Source: Oscillospiraceae bacterium | Lineage (GTDB): Bacteria > Bacillota > Clostridia > Saccharofermentanales > Saccharofermentanaceae | Reading direction: 5' to 3' | Assembly: GCA_902782125.1 (NCBI GenBank) | Contig: CACZMA010000002.1 | Location: 124,001-188,000 of the forward strand | Length of the DNA stretch: 64,000 bases | In this document: piece after piece, positions 25,949 to 35,819 of the stretch | How the letters are laid out: the number at the start of each line of letters is the position of its first letter | How positions within the stretch are numbered: the stretch's first letter is position 1 | Made by a program: the position numbers and the translations under genes | The notes under the pieces: generated by a model | Told to the model about the DNA's origin: nothing | The model's database searches: none | What the model saw: only the letters and a program-made list of their open reading frames with translations

Positions 25949-26373
25949 TGTTACTTCCTAAGAGAACCAAATACAGAAAGCAGCAGAGAGGCCGCATGAA
26001 GGGTAAGGCTTCACGTGGTAACTTCGTTGCTTACGGTGACTTCGGTCTCCAGGCACTTGAACCTTGCTGGATCAAGTCAAATCAGATCGAGGCTGCCCGT
26101 GTCGCAATCAACAGATACATCAAGCGTGGCGGTAAGGTATGGATCAAGATCTTCCCTGACAAGCCTGTTTCAAAGAAGCCTGCACAGGTCCGAATGGGTT
26201 CAGGTAAGGCTGCAAACGAGTACTGGTGCGCAGTAGTTAAGCCCGGAAGAGTGCTTTTCGAAGTAGCAGGAGTACCTGAGGCAGACGCAAGAGAAGCTCT
26301 TAGACTTGCCGGCAACAAGCTGCCTTGCAAAGTTAAGATCATAGCAAGAGAGAAGAAGGAGGAGGAAGCATAA
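25948..26373 (+). CDS. rplP: 50S ribosomal protein L16
   Basis: Binds near the A-site and 5S rRNA and is needed for late 50S assembly. 141 residues. [20 protein letters not shown], the [19 protein letters not shown] core and the [21 protein letters not shown] loop are typical. Confidence 0.98.
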   Translation: MLLPKRTKYRKQQRGRMKGKASRGNFVAYGDFGLQALEPCWIKSNQIEAARVAINRYIKRGGKVWIKIFPDKPVSKKPAQVRMGSGKAANEYWCAVVKPGRVLFEVAGVPEADAREALRLAGNKLPCKVKIIAREKKEEEA

Positions 26374-26574
26374 ATGAAAGTTGAAGATATTCGTAAGATG
26401 TCAACTGAAGAGCTTAACAAAGAACTTACTTCTCTCAAGGAAGAACTCTTTAAGCTCCGTTTCCAGCACGCAACAAACCAGCTTGAGAATCCTGCACAGA
26501 TTGCTCAGGTTAAGCGTGACATCGCAAGAGTTATGACAATCAAGCGCGAGCAGGAACTCGCTGCTAAGAAGTAA
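26374..26574 (+). CDS. rpmC: 50S ribosomal protein L29
   Basis: Two-helix protein near the tunnel exit. 66 residues. MSTEELNKELTSLKEELFKLRFQ-type start and the NPAQIAQVKRDIARV motif. It follows rplP with no gap. Confidence 0.97.
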   Translation: MKVEDIRKMSTEELNKELTSLKEELFKLRFQHATNQLENPAQIAQVKRDIARVMTIKREQELAAKK

Positions 26575-26588
26575 GGGGGACGACTTAA

Positions 26589-26846
26589 ATGGCTGAAAGA
26601 AACTTAAGAAAGACCAGAGTCGGCATCGTAACATCCGACAAGATGGACAAGACCATCACGGTTTCTGTCGTAGAGCACGTTAAGCATCCTCTCTACGGAA
26701 AAATCATGAAGAGAACATACAAGCTCAAGGCGCATGACGAAGAGAACGCTGCACATACAGGAGATAAGGTAGAGGTCATGGAGACACGCCCTACATCCAA
26801 GGATAAGCGTTGGAGACTCGTCGAGATCGTCGAGAAGGCTAAGTAA
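26589..26846 (+). CDS. rpsQ: 30S ribosomal protein S17
   Basis: OB-fold primary 16S rRNA binder. 85 residues with the family motifs [33 protein letters not shown] and [18 protein letters not shown] (given in parts). Confidence 0.97.
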   Translation: MAERNLRKTRVGIVTSDKMDKTITVSVVEHVKHPLYGKIMKRTYKLKAHDEENAAHTGDKVEVMETRPTSKDKRWRLVEIVEKAK

Positions 26847-26872
26847 GCAGACTTGCAAGGAGGATATATCAG

Positions 26873-27241
26873 ATGATTCAGGTTGAATCCAGACTCAGAT
26901 CTGCCGACAATACAGGAGCTCGTGAACTCGCATGCATTAAGGTCATGGGCGGTTCATGGAGAAAGTACGCCAACATCGGTGACGTAATCGTTTGCTCCGT
27001 TAAGAGCGCTGCTCCGGGCGGCATGGTCAAGAAAGGCGACGTCGTAAAGGCAGTTGTCGTACGTTCCAAGAAGGGCGTAAGACGTGCTGACGGCTCATAC
27101 ATAAAGTTTGATGAGAACGCTGCAGTTATCATCAAGGAAGATAAGAACCCGCGCGGAACACGTATTTTCGGACCCATCGCGAGAGAGCTCAGAGATAAGG
27201 ACTACATGAAGATCCTTTCTCTTGCACCGGAAGTACTGTAA
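26873..27241 (+). CDS. rplN: 50S ribosomal protein L14
   Basis: Forms an inter-subunit bridge and binds RsfS. 122 residues, the invariant length. [16 protein letters not shown] start and the [20 protein letters not shown] end are exact family features. Confidence 0.98.
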   Translation: MIQVESRLRSADNTGARELACIKVMGGSWRKYANIGDVIVCSVKSAAPGGMVKKGDVVKAVVVRSKKGVRRADGSYIKFDENAAVIIKEDKNPRGTRIFGPIARELRDKDYMKILSLAPEVL

Positions 27242-27254
27242 GGAGGAGATAACA

Positions 27255-27599
27255 ATGGCAAACAAGATTCATGTTAAAAACGGTGACAATGTTATCGTAA
27301 TCTCCGGTAAGGACAAGGGCGCAACAGGCAAGGTTATTGCTGTTGACAATAAGAAGGGCAGAGTATTTGTTGAGGGTGTCAACATCGTTAAGAAGCACCA
27401 GAAGGCAAGAACTCAGAATGCACCTGCAGGCATCGTAGAGCGCGAAGGTTCCATCGACGCATCCAACGTAATGCTCGTTGATCCCAAGACAGGCAAGCCC
27501 ACAAGAGTTGGTTACAGAGTAAACGAGGACGGCACAAAGTCCAGGATCGCTAAGAGATCCGGTGAAGTGATCGATACCTCTTCAAAGAAGGGAGAGTAA
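27255..27599 (+). CDS. rplX: 50S ribosomal protein L24
   Basis: Assembly initiator of the large subunit with a KOW motif ([19 protein letters not shown]). 114 residues. I choose ATG at 27255 because AGGAGGAG lies just before it; an upstream in-frame ATG falls inside rplN and would run through this ribosome site. Confidence 0.97.
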   Translation: MANKIHVKNGDNVIVISGKDKGATGKVIAVDNKKGRVFVEGVNIVKKHQKARTQNAPAGIVEREGSIDASNVMLVDPKTGKPTRVGYRVNEDGTKSRIAKRSGEVIDTSSKKGE

Positions 27600-27603
27600 T
27601 TAG

Positions 27604-28143
27604 ATGTCCAGATTAAAAGATAAGTACACATCTGAAGTAGCACCTGCCCTTCAGGAAAAGTTCAAGTACAGCTCATGCATGCAGATCCCGAAGGTTGAGA
27701 AGATCGTTCTCAACATGGGTGTAGGCGAAGTTAAGGATAATCCGAAGGCTTTGGACGCTGCTATGCGCGACATGGGCATCATTGCAGGACAGAAGCCTGT
27801 TGCTACAGTTGCTTCCAAGTCGATCGCTGCATTTAAGCTCAGAGACGGAATGAAGATCGGATGCAAGGTTACTCTCAGAGGAGATAACATGTATTACTTC
27901 CTCGATAAGCTCGTAAGCATCGCTCTTCCCCGTGTTCGTGACTTCAGAGGAATCAATCCCAACTCTTTCGATGGTCACGGCAACTATGCAATGGGTATCA
28001 AGGAGCAGCTCATGTTCCCTGAAATCGACTACGATAAGATCGATAAGATTCGCGGTATGGATATTATCATCGTAACGACGGCTCAGACAGACGAAGAGGC
28101 ATTCGAGCTCCTTAAGCTCATGGGAATGCCTTACCGTAAATAA
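27604..28143 (+). CDS. rplE: 50S ribosomal protein L5
   Basis: 5S rRNA-binding protein of the central protuberance. 179 residues, standard. [12 protein letters not shown], the [20 protein letters not shown] motif and the [19 protein letters not shown] end are present. Confidence 0.98.
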   Translation: MSRLKDKYTSEVAPALQEKFKYSSCMQIPKVEKIVLNMGVGEVKDNPKALDAAMRDMGIIAGQKPVATVASKSIAAFKLRDGMKIGCKVTLRGDNMYYFLDKLVSIALPRVRDFRGINPNSFDGHGNYAMGIKEQLMFPEIDYDKIDKIRGMDIIIVTTAQTDEEAFELLKLMGMPYRK

Positions 28144-28161
28144 TTTGGAGGAGAATTACAA

Positions 28162-28347
28162 ATGGCAAAGAAGTCAATGATTCTTAAGTCACAGAAAACA
28201 CCCAAGTTTTCTACACAGCAGCATAACCGTTGCAAGCTTTGCGGAAGACCTCACGCGTATATCCGCAAGTACGGTGTCTGCCGTCTTTGCTTCCGTGACC
28301 TCGCTTACAAGGGCGATATCCCGGGTGTCAAGAAGGCAAGCTGGTAA
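28162..28347 (+). CDS. rpsZ: 30S ribosomal protein S14, zinc type
   Basis: 61 residues, the short zinc-binding (C+) form usual in Bacillota. The two C-x-x-C pairs are intact (CKLCG and CRLCF), holding a zinc ribbon. A longer C- paralog, if any, is outside the window. Confidence 0.97.
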   Translation: MAKKSMILKSQKTPKFSTQQHNRCKLCGRPHAYIRKYGVCRLCFRDLAYKGDIPGVKKASW

Positions 28348-28393
28348 GAATCCCCGGATTATAGAACTGTCGATTTAACAGGAGGAAAAAATA

Positions 28394-28789
28394 ATGCAGA
28401 TTACAGATGCAATCGCTGATATGCTTACCAGAATCCGTAACGCAGGTAATGCAGGTCACGCTACTGTAGATATCCCGCAGTCTAACCTCAAGAAGGCTAT
28501 TGCTCAGATCTTACTTGACGAAGGTTACATCAGCGGTTATGAGTGTGTAGAGGGCAATACTCAGGGTATTATCAGAGTCACACTCAAGTATTCAGGCAAG
28601 AAGCACGTTATCTCCGGTATCAAGAGAATCTCTAAGCCGGGACTTCGTACTTATGCTGACAAGGAGAATCTCCCCAGAGTTCTTGGCGGTCTCGGCATCG
28701 CTATCATCTCTACATCCAAGGGTGTCATGACCGATAAGAGCGCAAGAAAGCTCGGTGTCGGCGGAGAGATCCTCGCTTACGTATGGTAA
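28394..28789 (+). CDS. rpsH: 30S ribosomal protein S8
   Basis: Binds 16S rRNA helix 21; in Escherichia coli it represses the spc operon by binding near rplE. 131 residues. [16 protein letters not shown] start, [20 protein letters not shown] and GGEILAYVW end are exact for the family. Confidence 0.98.
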   Translation: MQITDAIADMLTRIRNAGNAGHATVDIPQSNLKKAIAQILLDEGYISGYECVEGNTQGIIRVTLKYSGKKHVISGIKRISKPGLRTYADKENLPRVLGGLGIAIISTSKGVMTDKSARKLGVGGEILAYVW

Positions 28790-28791
28790 AC

Positions 28792-28820
28792 AGCACTTTG
28801 GGCCGCAAGGCCCCAAGGTG
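28792..28820 (+). other. Intercistronic hairpin between rpsH and rplF
   Basis: CACTTTGGGCC pairs with GGCCCCAAGGTG around a GCAA loop, about 11 bp with one bulge. There is no T-run, so it is more likely an RNA stability or processing element than a terminator. The spacer to rplF is 110 nt, unusually long for this operon. Confidence 0.5.
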
Positions 28821-28899
28821 TTAATACATCTCTGAAAAGCCCCGTAGCGGCGGCATACTGCAGCGGGCGCTTAATCTTAAGAGCAGGAGGAAAAACAAT

Positions 28900-29439
28900 A
28901 TGTCAAGAATTGGTAGAAAGCCGATTGCCATTCCTGCAGGCGTTGATGTTAAGATCGACGGCCAGCACGTAACGGTAAAGAACGGCAATACCCAGCTCGA
29001 GATGGATGTCCATCCCGACATTACCGTCAAGCAGGAAGGCGCTGAGATCATCGTTGAGCGTCCCTCTGACGATAAGAACCACAGAGCGCTTCACGGTCTC
29101 ACAAGAGCCCTGATCAACAACATGGTCACAGGCGTATCAGAGGGCTTCACAAAGACTCTCGAGATCAACGGCGTTGGTTACAGAGCAACAAAGGCGGGCA
29201 ACAAGGTTACATTCAACCTTGGTTATTCACACCCCATTGAGTTGGTCGAACCCGAAGGCATCACGATCGATGTCAAGGACAACACTATCTCGGTCAAGGG
29301 CGCTGATAAGCAGAAGGTCGGTGAGACCGCAGCTAAGATCAGATCGCTTCGTGTTCCTGATGTTTATAAGGGCAAGGGTATTAAGTACTCTGATGAGCAC
29401 CTTATCATCAAGGAAGGTAAGACCGGAGCTAAGAAGTAA
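28900..29439 (+). CDS. rplF: 50S ribosomal protein L6
   Basis: Two-fold repeat protein near the GTPase centre. 179 residues. [16 protein letters not shown] start and the [16 protein letters not shown] end are characteristic. Confidence 0.98.
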   Translation: MSRIGRKPIAIPAGVDVKIDGQHVTVKNGNTQLEMDVHPDITVKQEGAEIIVERPSDDKNHRALHGLTRALINNMVTGVSEGFTKTLEINGVGYRATKAGNKVTFNLGYSHPIELVEPEGITIDVKDNTISVKGADKQKVGETAAKIRSLRVPDVYKGKGIKYSDEHLIIKEGKTGAKK

Positions 29440-29458
29440 GGTAAGGGGGTAAATCAAC

Positions 29459-29827
29459 ATGATTGGTAAGATTGATAAGAATAAGATCCGCAAGAGAAAG
29501 CATGTTCGTGTCAGAAAGAAGATTTCCGGCACTGCAGATTGCCCTAGACTTTGCGTATACAGAAGCAACAGCCACATCTATGCTCAGATTATAGATGACG
29601 AGGCAGGAGTAACACTTGTCAGCGCTTCTTCTCTTGATAAGGACATCAAGGGTGAGTTAAGCAACGGCAGCAACATTCAGGCTGCTTCCGCAGTAGGTAA
29701 GCTCGTAGCAGAGCGTGCAGCTGCAAAGGAGATCAAGGATGTTGTTTTCGATCGTGGCGGATACCTCTACCACGGACGTGTTCAGGCGCTCGCAGAGGCG
29801 GCAAGAGAAGCCGGCCTTAATTTCTAA
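29459..29827 (+). CDS. rplR: 50S ribosomal protein L18
   Basis: 5S rRNA-binding protein. 122 residues. [21 protein letters not shown], the [21 protein letters not shown] motif (in part) and the REAGLNF end are typical. Confidence 0.98.
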   Translation: MIGKIDKNKIRKRKHVRVRKKISGTADCPRLCVYRSNSHIYAQIIDDEAGVTLVSASSLDKDIKGELSNGSNIQAASAVGKLVAERAAAKEIKDVVFDRGGYLYHGRVQALAEAAREAGLNF

Positions 29828-29843
29828 GCAGGAGGAGAATATA

Positions 29844-30353
29844 ATGGCTTTTGATAAGAACAAGTCAAGAGACGAGAAGAAAGAGTTCGAGGAAAGCGTA
29901 ATCCATATCAGCCGTGTCTCCAAGACTGTTAAGGGCGGTAAGAACATGCGCTTCTCAGCTCTCGTCGTTATCGGCGACCGCAAGGGTCGTGTAGGCAAGG
30001 GCATCGGTAAGAGCACCGAGGTACCCGATGCCATCAGAAAGGGCATCGAAGAGGCTAAGAAGAATATCATCAACGTATCCATCGTTAACGGAACTATTCC
30101 TCACGAGACACTCGGTGAGTTCTCCGCTTCCCAGATCGTTATGAAGCCGGCTGCATCCGGTACCGGTGTCATCGCAGGCGGTCCTGTTCGTACAGTTTGC
30201 GAGCTCGCAGGAATCACAGATATTCGTACAAAGTCCATCGGATCCAACAACCCGAACAACATGGTTAATGCTACGCTCGAGGGTCTTAAGGGTCTCAAGT
30301 CTGCTGAGGAAGTTGCAAGACTTCGCGGCAAGGACATCAAAGATATCAAGTAA
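29844..30353 (+). CDS. rpsE: 30S ribosomal protein S5
   Basis: Decoding-fidelity protein at the mRNA entry. 169 residues. I choose ATG at 29844 since GGAGGAGA stands 6-7 nt upstream; an earlier in-frame start would lie inside rplR. The double-stranded RNA-binding domain ([20 protein letters not shown]) and [17 protein letters not shown] loop are present. Confidence 0.97.
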   Translation: MAFDKNKSRDEKKEFEESVIHISRVSKTVKGGKNMRFSALVVIGDRKGRVGKGIGKSTEVPDAIRKGIEEAKKNIINVSIVNGTIPHETLGEFSASQIVMKPAASGTGVIAGGPVRTVCELAGITDIRTKSIGSNNPNNMVNATLEGLKGLKSAEEVARLRGKDIKDIK

Positions 30354-30368
30354 AGGAGGCACTCTTAG

Positions 30369-30548
30369 ATGGCTAATTTGAAGATTACGCTCGTAAAGAG
30401 CATCAACAAGGCAAGAGCTAAGGAGAAGGCCACCGTTGCAGCATTGGGCCTCAGAAAGCTCGGTCAGTCCGTTGAGAAGGCTGACAACGAGGCAATCCGC
30501 GGAATGGTTAACACCGCTTCGAACTATGTAAGCTGCGAAGAGATTTAA
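30369..30548 (+). CDS. rpmD: 50S ribosomal protein L30
   Basis: 59 residues encoded by ATG at 30369 to TAA at 30546-30548, with AAAGGAGG 9 nt before the start. The sequence begins MANLKITLVKS and contains LGLRKLGQSVEKADNEAIRG and MVNTASNYV, the L30 pattern. It fills the gap between rpsE and rplO, where L30 belongs. Confidence 0.96.
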   Translation: MANLKITLVKSINKARAKEKATVAALGLRKLGQSVEKADNEAIRGMVNTASNYVSCEEI

Positions 30549-30563
30549 GGAGGGTTAAGCTAT

Positions 30564-31007
30564 ATGAAGCTCAATGATATGACTTCTGCCGGTAACGAGA
30601 TCGCTTACCGTAAGGGAAGAGGACCGGGATCCGGCAACGGAAAGACCTCAGGTCGCGGACACAAGGGCCAGAAGGCCAGGTCCGGCGGCGGAGTTAGACC
30701 CGGCTTTGAAGGAGGCCAGATGCCTCTTTACAGACGTCTCCCTAAGAGAGGCTTCAACAACAAGCGTTTTGCGCCTGCTTACATCACCATCAATGTCTCC
30801 GATCTGGAGAAGTTCGATAACGGTGCTGAAGTAAATGCTAAGACGATCGCAGAGATGGGCATCATCTCCGTTCCGAAGGTAAACGACGGAATCAAGATCC
30901 TTGGCAACGGCGAACTTTCAAAGAAGCTCGATGTAAAGGCAGCTAAGTTCACTGCCTCTGCAAAAGAGAAGATTGAAAAGGCCGGAGGCACGGCTACGGA
31001 GGTATAA
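30564..31007 (+). CDS. rplO: 50S ribosomal protein L15
   Basis: Late-assembly large-subunit protein. 147 residues. The glycine/arginine-rich N-terminus ([20 protein letters not shown]) and [18 protein letters not shown] are diagnostic. Confidence 0.98.
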   Translation: MKLNDMTSAGNEIAYRKGRGPGSGNGKTSGRGHKGQKARSGGGVRPGFEGGQMPLYRRLPKRGFNNKRFAPAYITINVSDLEKFDNGAEVNAKTIAEMGIISVPKVNDGIKILGNGELSKKLDVKAAKFTASAKEKIEKAGGTATEV

Positions 31008-31012
31008 GAGGC

Positions 31013-32353
31013 ATGAACGGTATTTTCGATATAGCAGTAAACGCCTTCCGTGTAGAATCTATACGTAAGAGACTGCTCTATACCTTCATGATCTTGGGAA
31101 TCTTCATGCTGGGCGGACTCGTTCCGGTTCCGGGACTCGACGGAGAGACTTTTACGAGCCTCGTTCGTCAGTGGGGTCAGCTCGGTTCAATCATGGATAT
31201 CATATCGGGCGGCGGATTATTCCACGCCTCGATACTCTCCATGGGCGTCTCACCTTACATCAACGCGTCGATCATCATTCAGCTGCTTCAGGTCGTAATA
31301 CCTGCTCTCGAGGATATGTCCAAAGAGGGTGAGTCCGGCCGTAAGAAGCTGAATAAGATAACACGTTATTCGGCTATAGGACTCGCACTGGTTCAGTCCA
31401 GCCTGTTCTGCTATTCAACACGTACGGCAATGCTCCCGAGCCTTCCCGTATGGCTCAATGCGGCTCTCGTCGTCCTGTCATTCACTGCAGGTGCGGCAAT
31501 GGTCGTATTCCTCGGCGAGAAGATCAATGATAAGGGCATCGGTAACGGTGTATCCCTCATAATCTTTGCCGGTATCGTTACACGTCTGCCCAACATGGCT
31601 CAGACTCTGTACCTCAAGTGTGTTGAGATCAGCGGAATGGTTCCGAATGCAATACTCGGATTCCTCCTTGGAGTACTCGTATTCCTTGCGATCACTGCAG
31701 TATCCATCGGTATCATCGTATTCGTTATCTTTGTTCAGAACGCGGAGAGAAGGATCCCCGTACAGTATTCAAAGAAGGTTATCGGAAGAATGCAGCGCGG
31801 CGGCAACAGGGACTATATCCCTCTCAAGGTGAACATGTCCGGCGTTATGCCTGTCATCTTCGCTATGTCGCTCCTGTCAGTACCTCAGATCGTTACTACG
31901 CTTTTCCTGGGCACAAGCCAGAACCCTGTAGTAGTGTGGTTTAGGAACTTTACAGGCACTCCATGGTACTATGTAGCGTACTTCTTCCTCATCATCGGAT
32001 TTACATTCTTCTATTCGACCATCCAGTTCCATCCGGTTGAGATCGCAAACAACATCAACCAGAACGGCGGTATGATCAGCGGAATCAGATCCGGTAAGCC
32101 GACAACAGAATTCATCAAGTCTATTGCCGGCAGACTCAATTGGATCGAGGCAGTATTCCTCATCCTCGTATGTATCGTTCCTACTGTGATCGGCATGCTT
32201 ACGGGATTTGAGAATGTCTGGTTCGCAGGTACTTCGGTACTGATCCTTACAGGCGTTGCCAACGACCTCATCGTTCAGGTCGAAGGTGAACTTGAAGTAA
32301 GATCCCCTAAGGGATTCCTTGACGATCTTACGATCAAGTCGGGAAGAAGGTAA
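31013..32353 (+). CDS. secY: Protein translocase subunit SecY (first copy, canonical)
   Basis: Channel-forming subunit of SecYEG in the cytoplasmic membrane. 446 residues with ten expected membrane helices. The plug and pore regions follow GGLVPVPGLDGE; NDKGIGNGVSLIIFAGI is conserved; the C4 loop keeps ERRIPVQYSKK, which contacts ribosome and SecA. The C5 loop reads NNINQNGGMISGIRSGKPT, where most SecY have PGIRPG, so the essential arginine is kept but the flanking prolines are replaced. It follows rplO by 5 nt and ends before a strong terminator. Confidence 0.96.
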   Translation: MNGIFDIAVNAFRVESIRKRLLYTFMILGIFMLGGLVPVPGLDGETFTSLVRQWGQLGSIMDIISGGGLFHASILSMGVSPYINASIIIQLLQVVIPALEDMSKEGESGRKKLNKITRYSAIGLALVQSSLFCYSTRTAMLPSLPVWLNAALVVLSFTAGAAMVVFLGEKINDKGIGNGVSLIIFAGIVTRLPNMAQTLYLKCVEISGMVPNAILGFLLGVLVFLAITAVSIGIIVFVIFVQNAERRIPVQYSKKVIGRMQRGGNRDYIPLKVNMSGVMPVIFAMSLLSVPQIVTTLFLGTSQNPVVVWFRNFTGTPWYYVAYFFLIIGFTFFYSTIQFHPVEIANNINQNGGMISGIRSGKPTTEFIKSIAGRLNWIEAVFLILVCIVPTVIGMLTGFENVWFAGTSVLILTGVANDLIVQVEGELEVRSPKGFLDDLTIKSGRR

Positions 32354-32382
32354 TTCCCCGCACCATTTATCAAAACCACAAA

Positions 32383-32427
32383 ACCCGCGCGCAGATGCTT
32401 GTTATCTGCAGCGCGGGTATTTATTTG
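32383..32427 (+). terminator. Rho-independent terminator after the first secY
   Basis: ACCCGCGC-GCAGAT (32383-32396) pairs with ATCTGC-A-GCGCGGGT (32404-32418), 14 bp with a bulged A, followed by ATTTATTT. It breaks the classical secY-adk continuity. Confidence 0.8.
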
Positions 32428-32430
32428 ATA

Positions 32431-32472
32431 TTCAAATTCGCAGAATATGCGCTATAATACAAAAGCTATAAT
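32431..32472 (+). promoter_or_regulatory. Promoter region of the second secY
   Basis: Two TATAAT boxes (32453-32458 and 32467-32472) follow the terminator. TTCAAA (32431-32436) lies 16 nt before the first. Together they suggest that the second secY and adk-map-infA have their own start of transcription. Confidence 0.55.
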
Positions 32473-32499
32473 TACGCGCGTATATAAGGAGATATATAG

Positions 32500-33798
32500 A
32501 TGAGCAGTTTTTCAGAAGCATATAAGGTTCCAAGCCTCAAGAAGAAGCTTTGGTTCACGTTCCTTATTGTTTCCGCATGTGTAGTGCTCTCACTTGTACC
32601 GGTTCCGTTCCTCAGTCATTCAGGTGCGGCTTCCGAGGTAGCAAAGTGGGGCGACACCGGAGTACTTATGAACGTTCTGTCGTTCGGAGCACTTGGCAAC
32701 GGTGCGGTCATCTCGCTCGGCATATATCCCTTCCTCATTGCATCGATCCTGATGCAGATACTGACGATAGCCGTACCCAAGCTCAGGCAAATGGCTATGG
32801 AAGGCGATGCCGGTGCCAAGAAGATCGGAAAGTATACGAGGTTTGTCTCACTTGGCATGGATGTCGTATTTGCCGTTCTCTTCACGGTCGGCATGAGAGG
32901 GGTGCTCATTGATAACTTCAACATCTGGGTGTCCGCAGTCATCGTTGCCATCGTAGTTGCTGCAGGCGGAGCGCTCTGCGGCTGGTTCGTCGAACTCATC
33001 AACGACAAGGGTATCGGCTCGGGCGTATCGATCCTCATCATCGCTTCCGTTATCAGAGCTATCCCCGAGTATTTCATCGGACTCTTCACGGCAAATGAGA
33101 TTGCCACGGCAGCCATCTGGACGGCGGCAGTGGTCGTGATAGGTCTTGTGATGATAGTTTTCGCGGTATACGTGAATTCCGGTGAGAAGAAGCTGAGGAT
33201 ACTGTTCTCCAAGAAGACCGTAGGCATGAAGCAGTACGGAATGCAGAATCAGGTCATCCCCCTGAGAGTGGCACAGGCAGGCATCATGCCCATCATCTAT
33301 GCTTTCTGCATCACACTCCTTCCTGCTGCCATCGTTGCGATGGTTACTCCCGGTACCGAGAATGTGATCTCCGCGGGCTTCGTTAACTTCAGGACGAGCA
33401 TCCTGTTCTACGTGGCATTTGCCATCCTGCTCGTAGGATTCACGTCATTCTTCTCGATGATCCAGTTCAACCCCATCGACATGGCTAATCAGATCAAGCA
33501 GTACGGCGGCTACATCCAGGGCATCAGACCCGGCAAGCCGACGTCACAGTACATGATGAACACTTACACAAACATGAATATTGCCGATGCTGCATATCTT
33601 CTGGTCCTCTGCCTCGTTCCTATGCTGTTAGGACTTATCCCGGTACTGGGCCCCGCAACTTATGTCGGCATCGTCTGCGTAATGCTCGCCGGCGGTCTCT
33701 ATGAGACAAAGCTCTTCCTCGATCAGAAGGTAAAGGAAGAGGCTGACCGCGTAAAGCAGGCCGGCAGAGAAGCAAAGAAGAACAAGTACGCAAAATAA
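32500..33798 (+). CDS. secY2: Second, divergent SecY-family translocase subunit
   Basis: 432 residues with the full SecY topology, clearly related to the preceding gene (VPSLKKKLWFTFL start, NDKGIGSGVSILIIASVI, FNPIDMANQIKQYGG) but divergent. The C4 loop reads SGEKKLRILFSKK in place of the RRIPVQYAKR consensus, while C5 keeps GIRPGKPT. A cytoplasmic Lys/Arg/Ala-rich C-terminus of about 25 residues follows the last helix. It is not next to secA2, asp genes or a serine-rich adhesin, so it does not belong to the known accessory Sec cluster. It precedes adk and map by 20 nt and is followed by them on the same strand. It could form a second channel or pair with the first SecY. The symbol only means second copy. 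Confidence 0.88.
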   Translation: MSSFSEAYKVPSLKKKLWFTFLIVSACVVLSLVPVPFLSHSGAASEVAKWGDTGVLMNVLSFGALGNGAVISLGIYPFLIASILMQILTIAVPKLRQMAMEGDAGAKKIGKYTRFVSLGMDVVFAVLFTVGMRGVLIDNFNIWVSAVIVAIVVAAGGALCGWFVELINDKGIGSGVSILIIASVIRAIPEYFIGLFTANEIATAAIWTAAVVVIGLVMIVFAVYVNSGEKKLRILFSKKTVGMKQYGMQNQVIPLRVAQAGIMPIIYAFCITLLPAAIVAMVTPGTENVISAGFVNFRTSILFYVAFAILLVGFTSFFSMIQFNPIDMANQIKQYGGYIQGIRPGKPTSQYMMNTYTNMNIADAAYLLVLCLVPMLLGLIPVLGPATYVGIVCVMLAGGLYETKLFLDQKVKEEADRVKQAGREAKKNKYAK

Positions 33799-33817
33799 AC
33801 TGACGGAGGTACACACT

Positions 33818-34474
33818 ATGAAGCTTATCATCCTTGGCGCACCGGGTTCCGGCAAAGGTACAACGGCAACAGTTTTAAGAGAGAAGTATGATCTCGCACA
33901 CATCTCAACGGGAGATCTTTTCAGATATAACCTCAAGGAGGGCACCCCTCTCGGAATCGAGGCAAAGTCCTACATGGACAAGGGCGCACTCGTACCTGAC
34001 GATGTCACCATCAGAATGGTAGAGGACAGACTGGGCAACCCTGACGTTGCAAAGGGATACATCCTTGACGGTTTCCCTCGAAATATTGCACAGGCAGAGG
34101 CACTTGATGCCATCCTGTCCAAAAAGGGCGAGAAGCTCGACGCAGTCGTATACGTTGTGACAGATGACGATATCATCATGGACAGAGTTACGACCAGAAG
34201 AGTCTGCGAGAAGTGCGGCGCAAGCTTCAACGTCAAGTATATGCCCACAAAGGTTGAAGGCGTATGCGACAACTGCGGCGGACATGTTGTTCAGAGATCT
34301 GACGACAATCCCGAGACAGTCGGCAAGAGACTTGCGACTTATGCGGAGAACACACGCCCTCTTATCGATTTCTACAAAGAGCGCGGAATCCTCGTAGAAG
34401 GTAACAACAACGTTGATGCTGACACCTGCATCAAGAGCATTGAAGAAGGCCTTAAGGGTCTTGGTCTCGTGTAA
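33818..34474 (+). CDS. adk: Adenylate kinase
   Basis: Interconverts 2 ADP with ATP and AMP. 218 residues, the long-LID form. P-loop GAPGSGKGTTATVL (about residues 7-20), DGFPRNIAQAEAL and the zinc-binding LID with two C-x-x-C pairs (CEKCG and CDNCG). Conserved position between secY and map. Confidence 0.98.
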   Translation: MKLIILGAPGSGKGTTATVLREKYDLAHISTGDLFRYNLKEGTPLGIEAKSYMDKGALVPDDVTIRMVEDRLGNPDVAKGYILDGFPRNIAQAEALDAILSKKGEKLDAVVYVVTDDDIIMDRVTTRRVCEKCGASFNVKYMPTKVEGVCDNCGGHVVQRSDDNPETVGKRLATYAENTRPLIDFYKERGILVEGNNNVDADTCIKSIEEGLKGLGLV

Positions 34475-34486
34475 CAGGGGCGGATA

Positions 34487-35257
34487 ATGATAGAGATATT
34501 AAACGCTGAAGAATTTGAGCTCATGAAGGCTTCCGGAAAGATACTCCAGGAAGTATTCAAAGTGATCCGTGATGAGATCAAGCCGGGCATGTCGACACAC
34601 GATGTCGATAAGATCGCATATAACATCATCAGAAGCCACGATGCTATACCGTCATTCCTTAACTTCGGAACGCCGCCGTTCCCCGGTACGATCTGCGCTT
34701 CCGTAAATGAGGCTGTCGTACACGGCATTCCGAGAAGATCGGTCATCCTCAAGGAAGGCGATATCCTCTCAGTTGATGTTGGCTGCGTGCTGGACGGTTA
34801 CCAGGCTGATGCCTGCCGCACATACTGCATCGGAGAGGTTGCTCCCGAAGTTGCAGATCTTGTCAGAAGGACAGAGGAGTCATTCTTCAAAGCACTTGAG
34901 TTTGCCAAGGAAGGCTGCCGCACAGGCGATATCGGCAATGCGGTACAGACTTACTGCGAGAGCTTCGGCTACGGCGTTGTAAGAGAACTCGAGGGACACG
35001 GAATAGGAACGACCATGCATCAGGATCCGTCCGTACCCAACTTCGGCAAGCCGGGACACGGCTGCAAGCTGAGGAAGGGAATGGCGATCTGCATTGAACC
35101 AATGATCACACTCGGTTCGAGAGAGATAGAGATGCTCTCAGACCAGTGGACGATAGTAACACAAGACGGCAAGCCCGCTTCACACTACGAGAACACGATT
35201 CTCATCACGGAAGACGGGCCTTATATGACAACCTATGACTATGAGGAGGGTTTTTGA
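34487..35257 (+). CDS. map: Type I methionine aminopeptidase
   Basis: Removes the initiator methionine from new proteins. 256 residues. Metal ligands are intact: [18 protein letters not shown] (two Asp), [12 protein letters not shown] (His), CIEPMIT and the final Glu near [16 protein letters not shown]. Its stop overlaps infA by one base. Confidence 0.97.
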   Translation: MIEILNAEEFELMKASGKILQEVFKVIRDEIKPGMSTHDVDKIAYNIIRSHDAIPSFLNFGTPPFPGTICASVNEAVVHGIPRRSVILKEGDILSVDVGCVLDGYQADACRTYCIGEVAPEVADLVRRTEESFFKALEFAKEGCRTGDIGNAVQTYCESFGYGVVRELEGHGIGTTMHQDPSVPNFGKPGHGCKLRKGMAICIEPMITLGSREIEMLSDQWTIVTQDGKPASHYENTILITEDGPYMTTYDYEEGF

Positions 35258-35484
35258 TGGCCAAGGAAGACGTTATCGAGGTAATTGGAACAGTTGATGA
35301 AGCGCTGCCGAACACTATGTTCAAGGTCAAGCTTGATTCAGGACATATCGTTCTTGCACATCTGTCCGGTAAGTTAAGACAGAATTTCATCAAGATCCTT
35401 CCCGGTGACAAAGTCACTATGGAGATATCACCTTATGATCTTTCCCGCGGAAGGATCACATGGCGTGGTGAGAAGAAGAAGTAA
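35257..35484 (+). CDS. infA: Translation initiation factor IF-1
   Basis: 75-residue OB-fold protein that occupies the A-site during initiation. [20 protein letters not shown] start and the GRITWR end. The ATG at 35257 sits within the map stop (TGATG), with GAGGAGGG upstream. The small KOW (L14e-like) gene often found between map and infA in Clostridia is absent. Confidence 0.97.
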   Translation: MAKEDVIEVIGTVDEALPNTMFKVKLDSGHIVLAHLSGKLRQNFIKILPGDKVTMEISPYDLSRGRITWRGEKKK

Positions 35485-35525
35485 TCAAAAGGGCTGATCT
35501 ATCATATTATCCGCAGATCAACAAT

Positions 35526-35553
35526 GGGGAGCAATGCGAACTCCCCTTTTATT
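35526..35553 (+). terminator. Rho-independent terminator of adk-map-infA
   Basis: GGGGAG and CTCCCC arms around a short loop, followed by TTTTATTATT. Confidence 0.75.
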
Positions 35554-35606
35554 ATTGGATTAGTATCTTTATTCAATAAACAGGCGGAACTAAGCGAAAA
35601 TTCCTG

Positions 35607-35634
35607 TTGAAAGAATTTAAGATTCTGATATAAT
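35607..35634 (+). promoter_or_regulatory. Promoter of the rpmJ-alpha operon
   Basis: TTGAAA (35607-35612), 16 nt, extended -10 TGA-TATAAT (35626-35634). It is one of the best promoters in the window and follows a terminator. Confidence 0.7.
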
Positions 35635-35698
35635 TGTTTAGCATGCGCGTAAAAGGCGCTCATTTTGTTGTGTATAACAAACAGCAGGAGGATCTACT

Positions 35699-35812
35699 AT
35701 GAAAGTCAGACCATCAGTCAAGCCGATGTGCGAGAAATGTAAGGTCATTCGTCGTCACGGCAAGGTTATGATCATCTGTTCCGACCCTAAGCATAAGCAG
35801 AGACAGGGTTAA
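35699..35812 (+). CDS. rpmJ: 50S ribosomal protein L36
   Basis: 37 residues, from ATG at 35699 to TAA at 35810-35812, with AGGAGG just upstream. The sequence starts [17 protein letters not shown]; the zinc ligands C-x-x-C, then C and H near [13 protein letters not shown], are the C+ form. It is the expected first gene of the alpha operon after infA. Confidence 0.97.
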   Translation: MKVRPSVKPMCEKCKVIRRHGKVMIICSDPKHKQRQG

Positions 35813-35819
35813 TTCAGGT

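Noticed and set aside
32500..33798. Accessory SecA2/SecY2 glycoprotein export system
   Set aside because: There is no secA2, asp, gap or serine-rich adhesin gene nearby; the gene lies in the spc operon beside adk.
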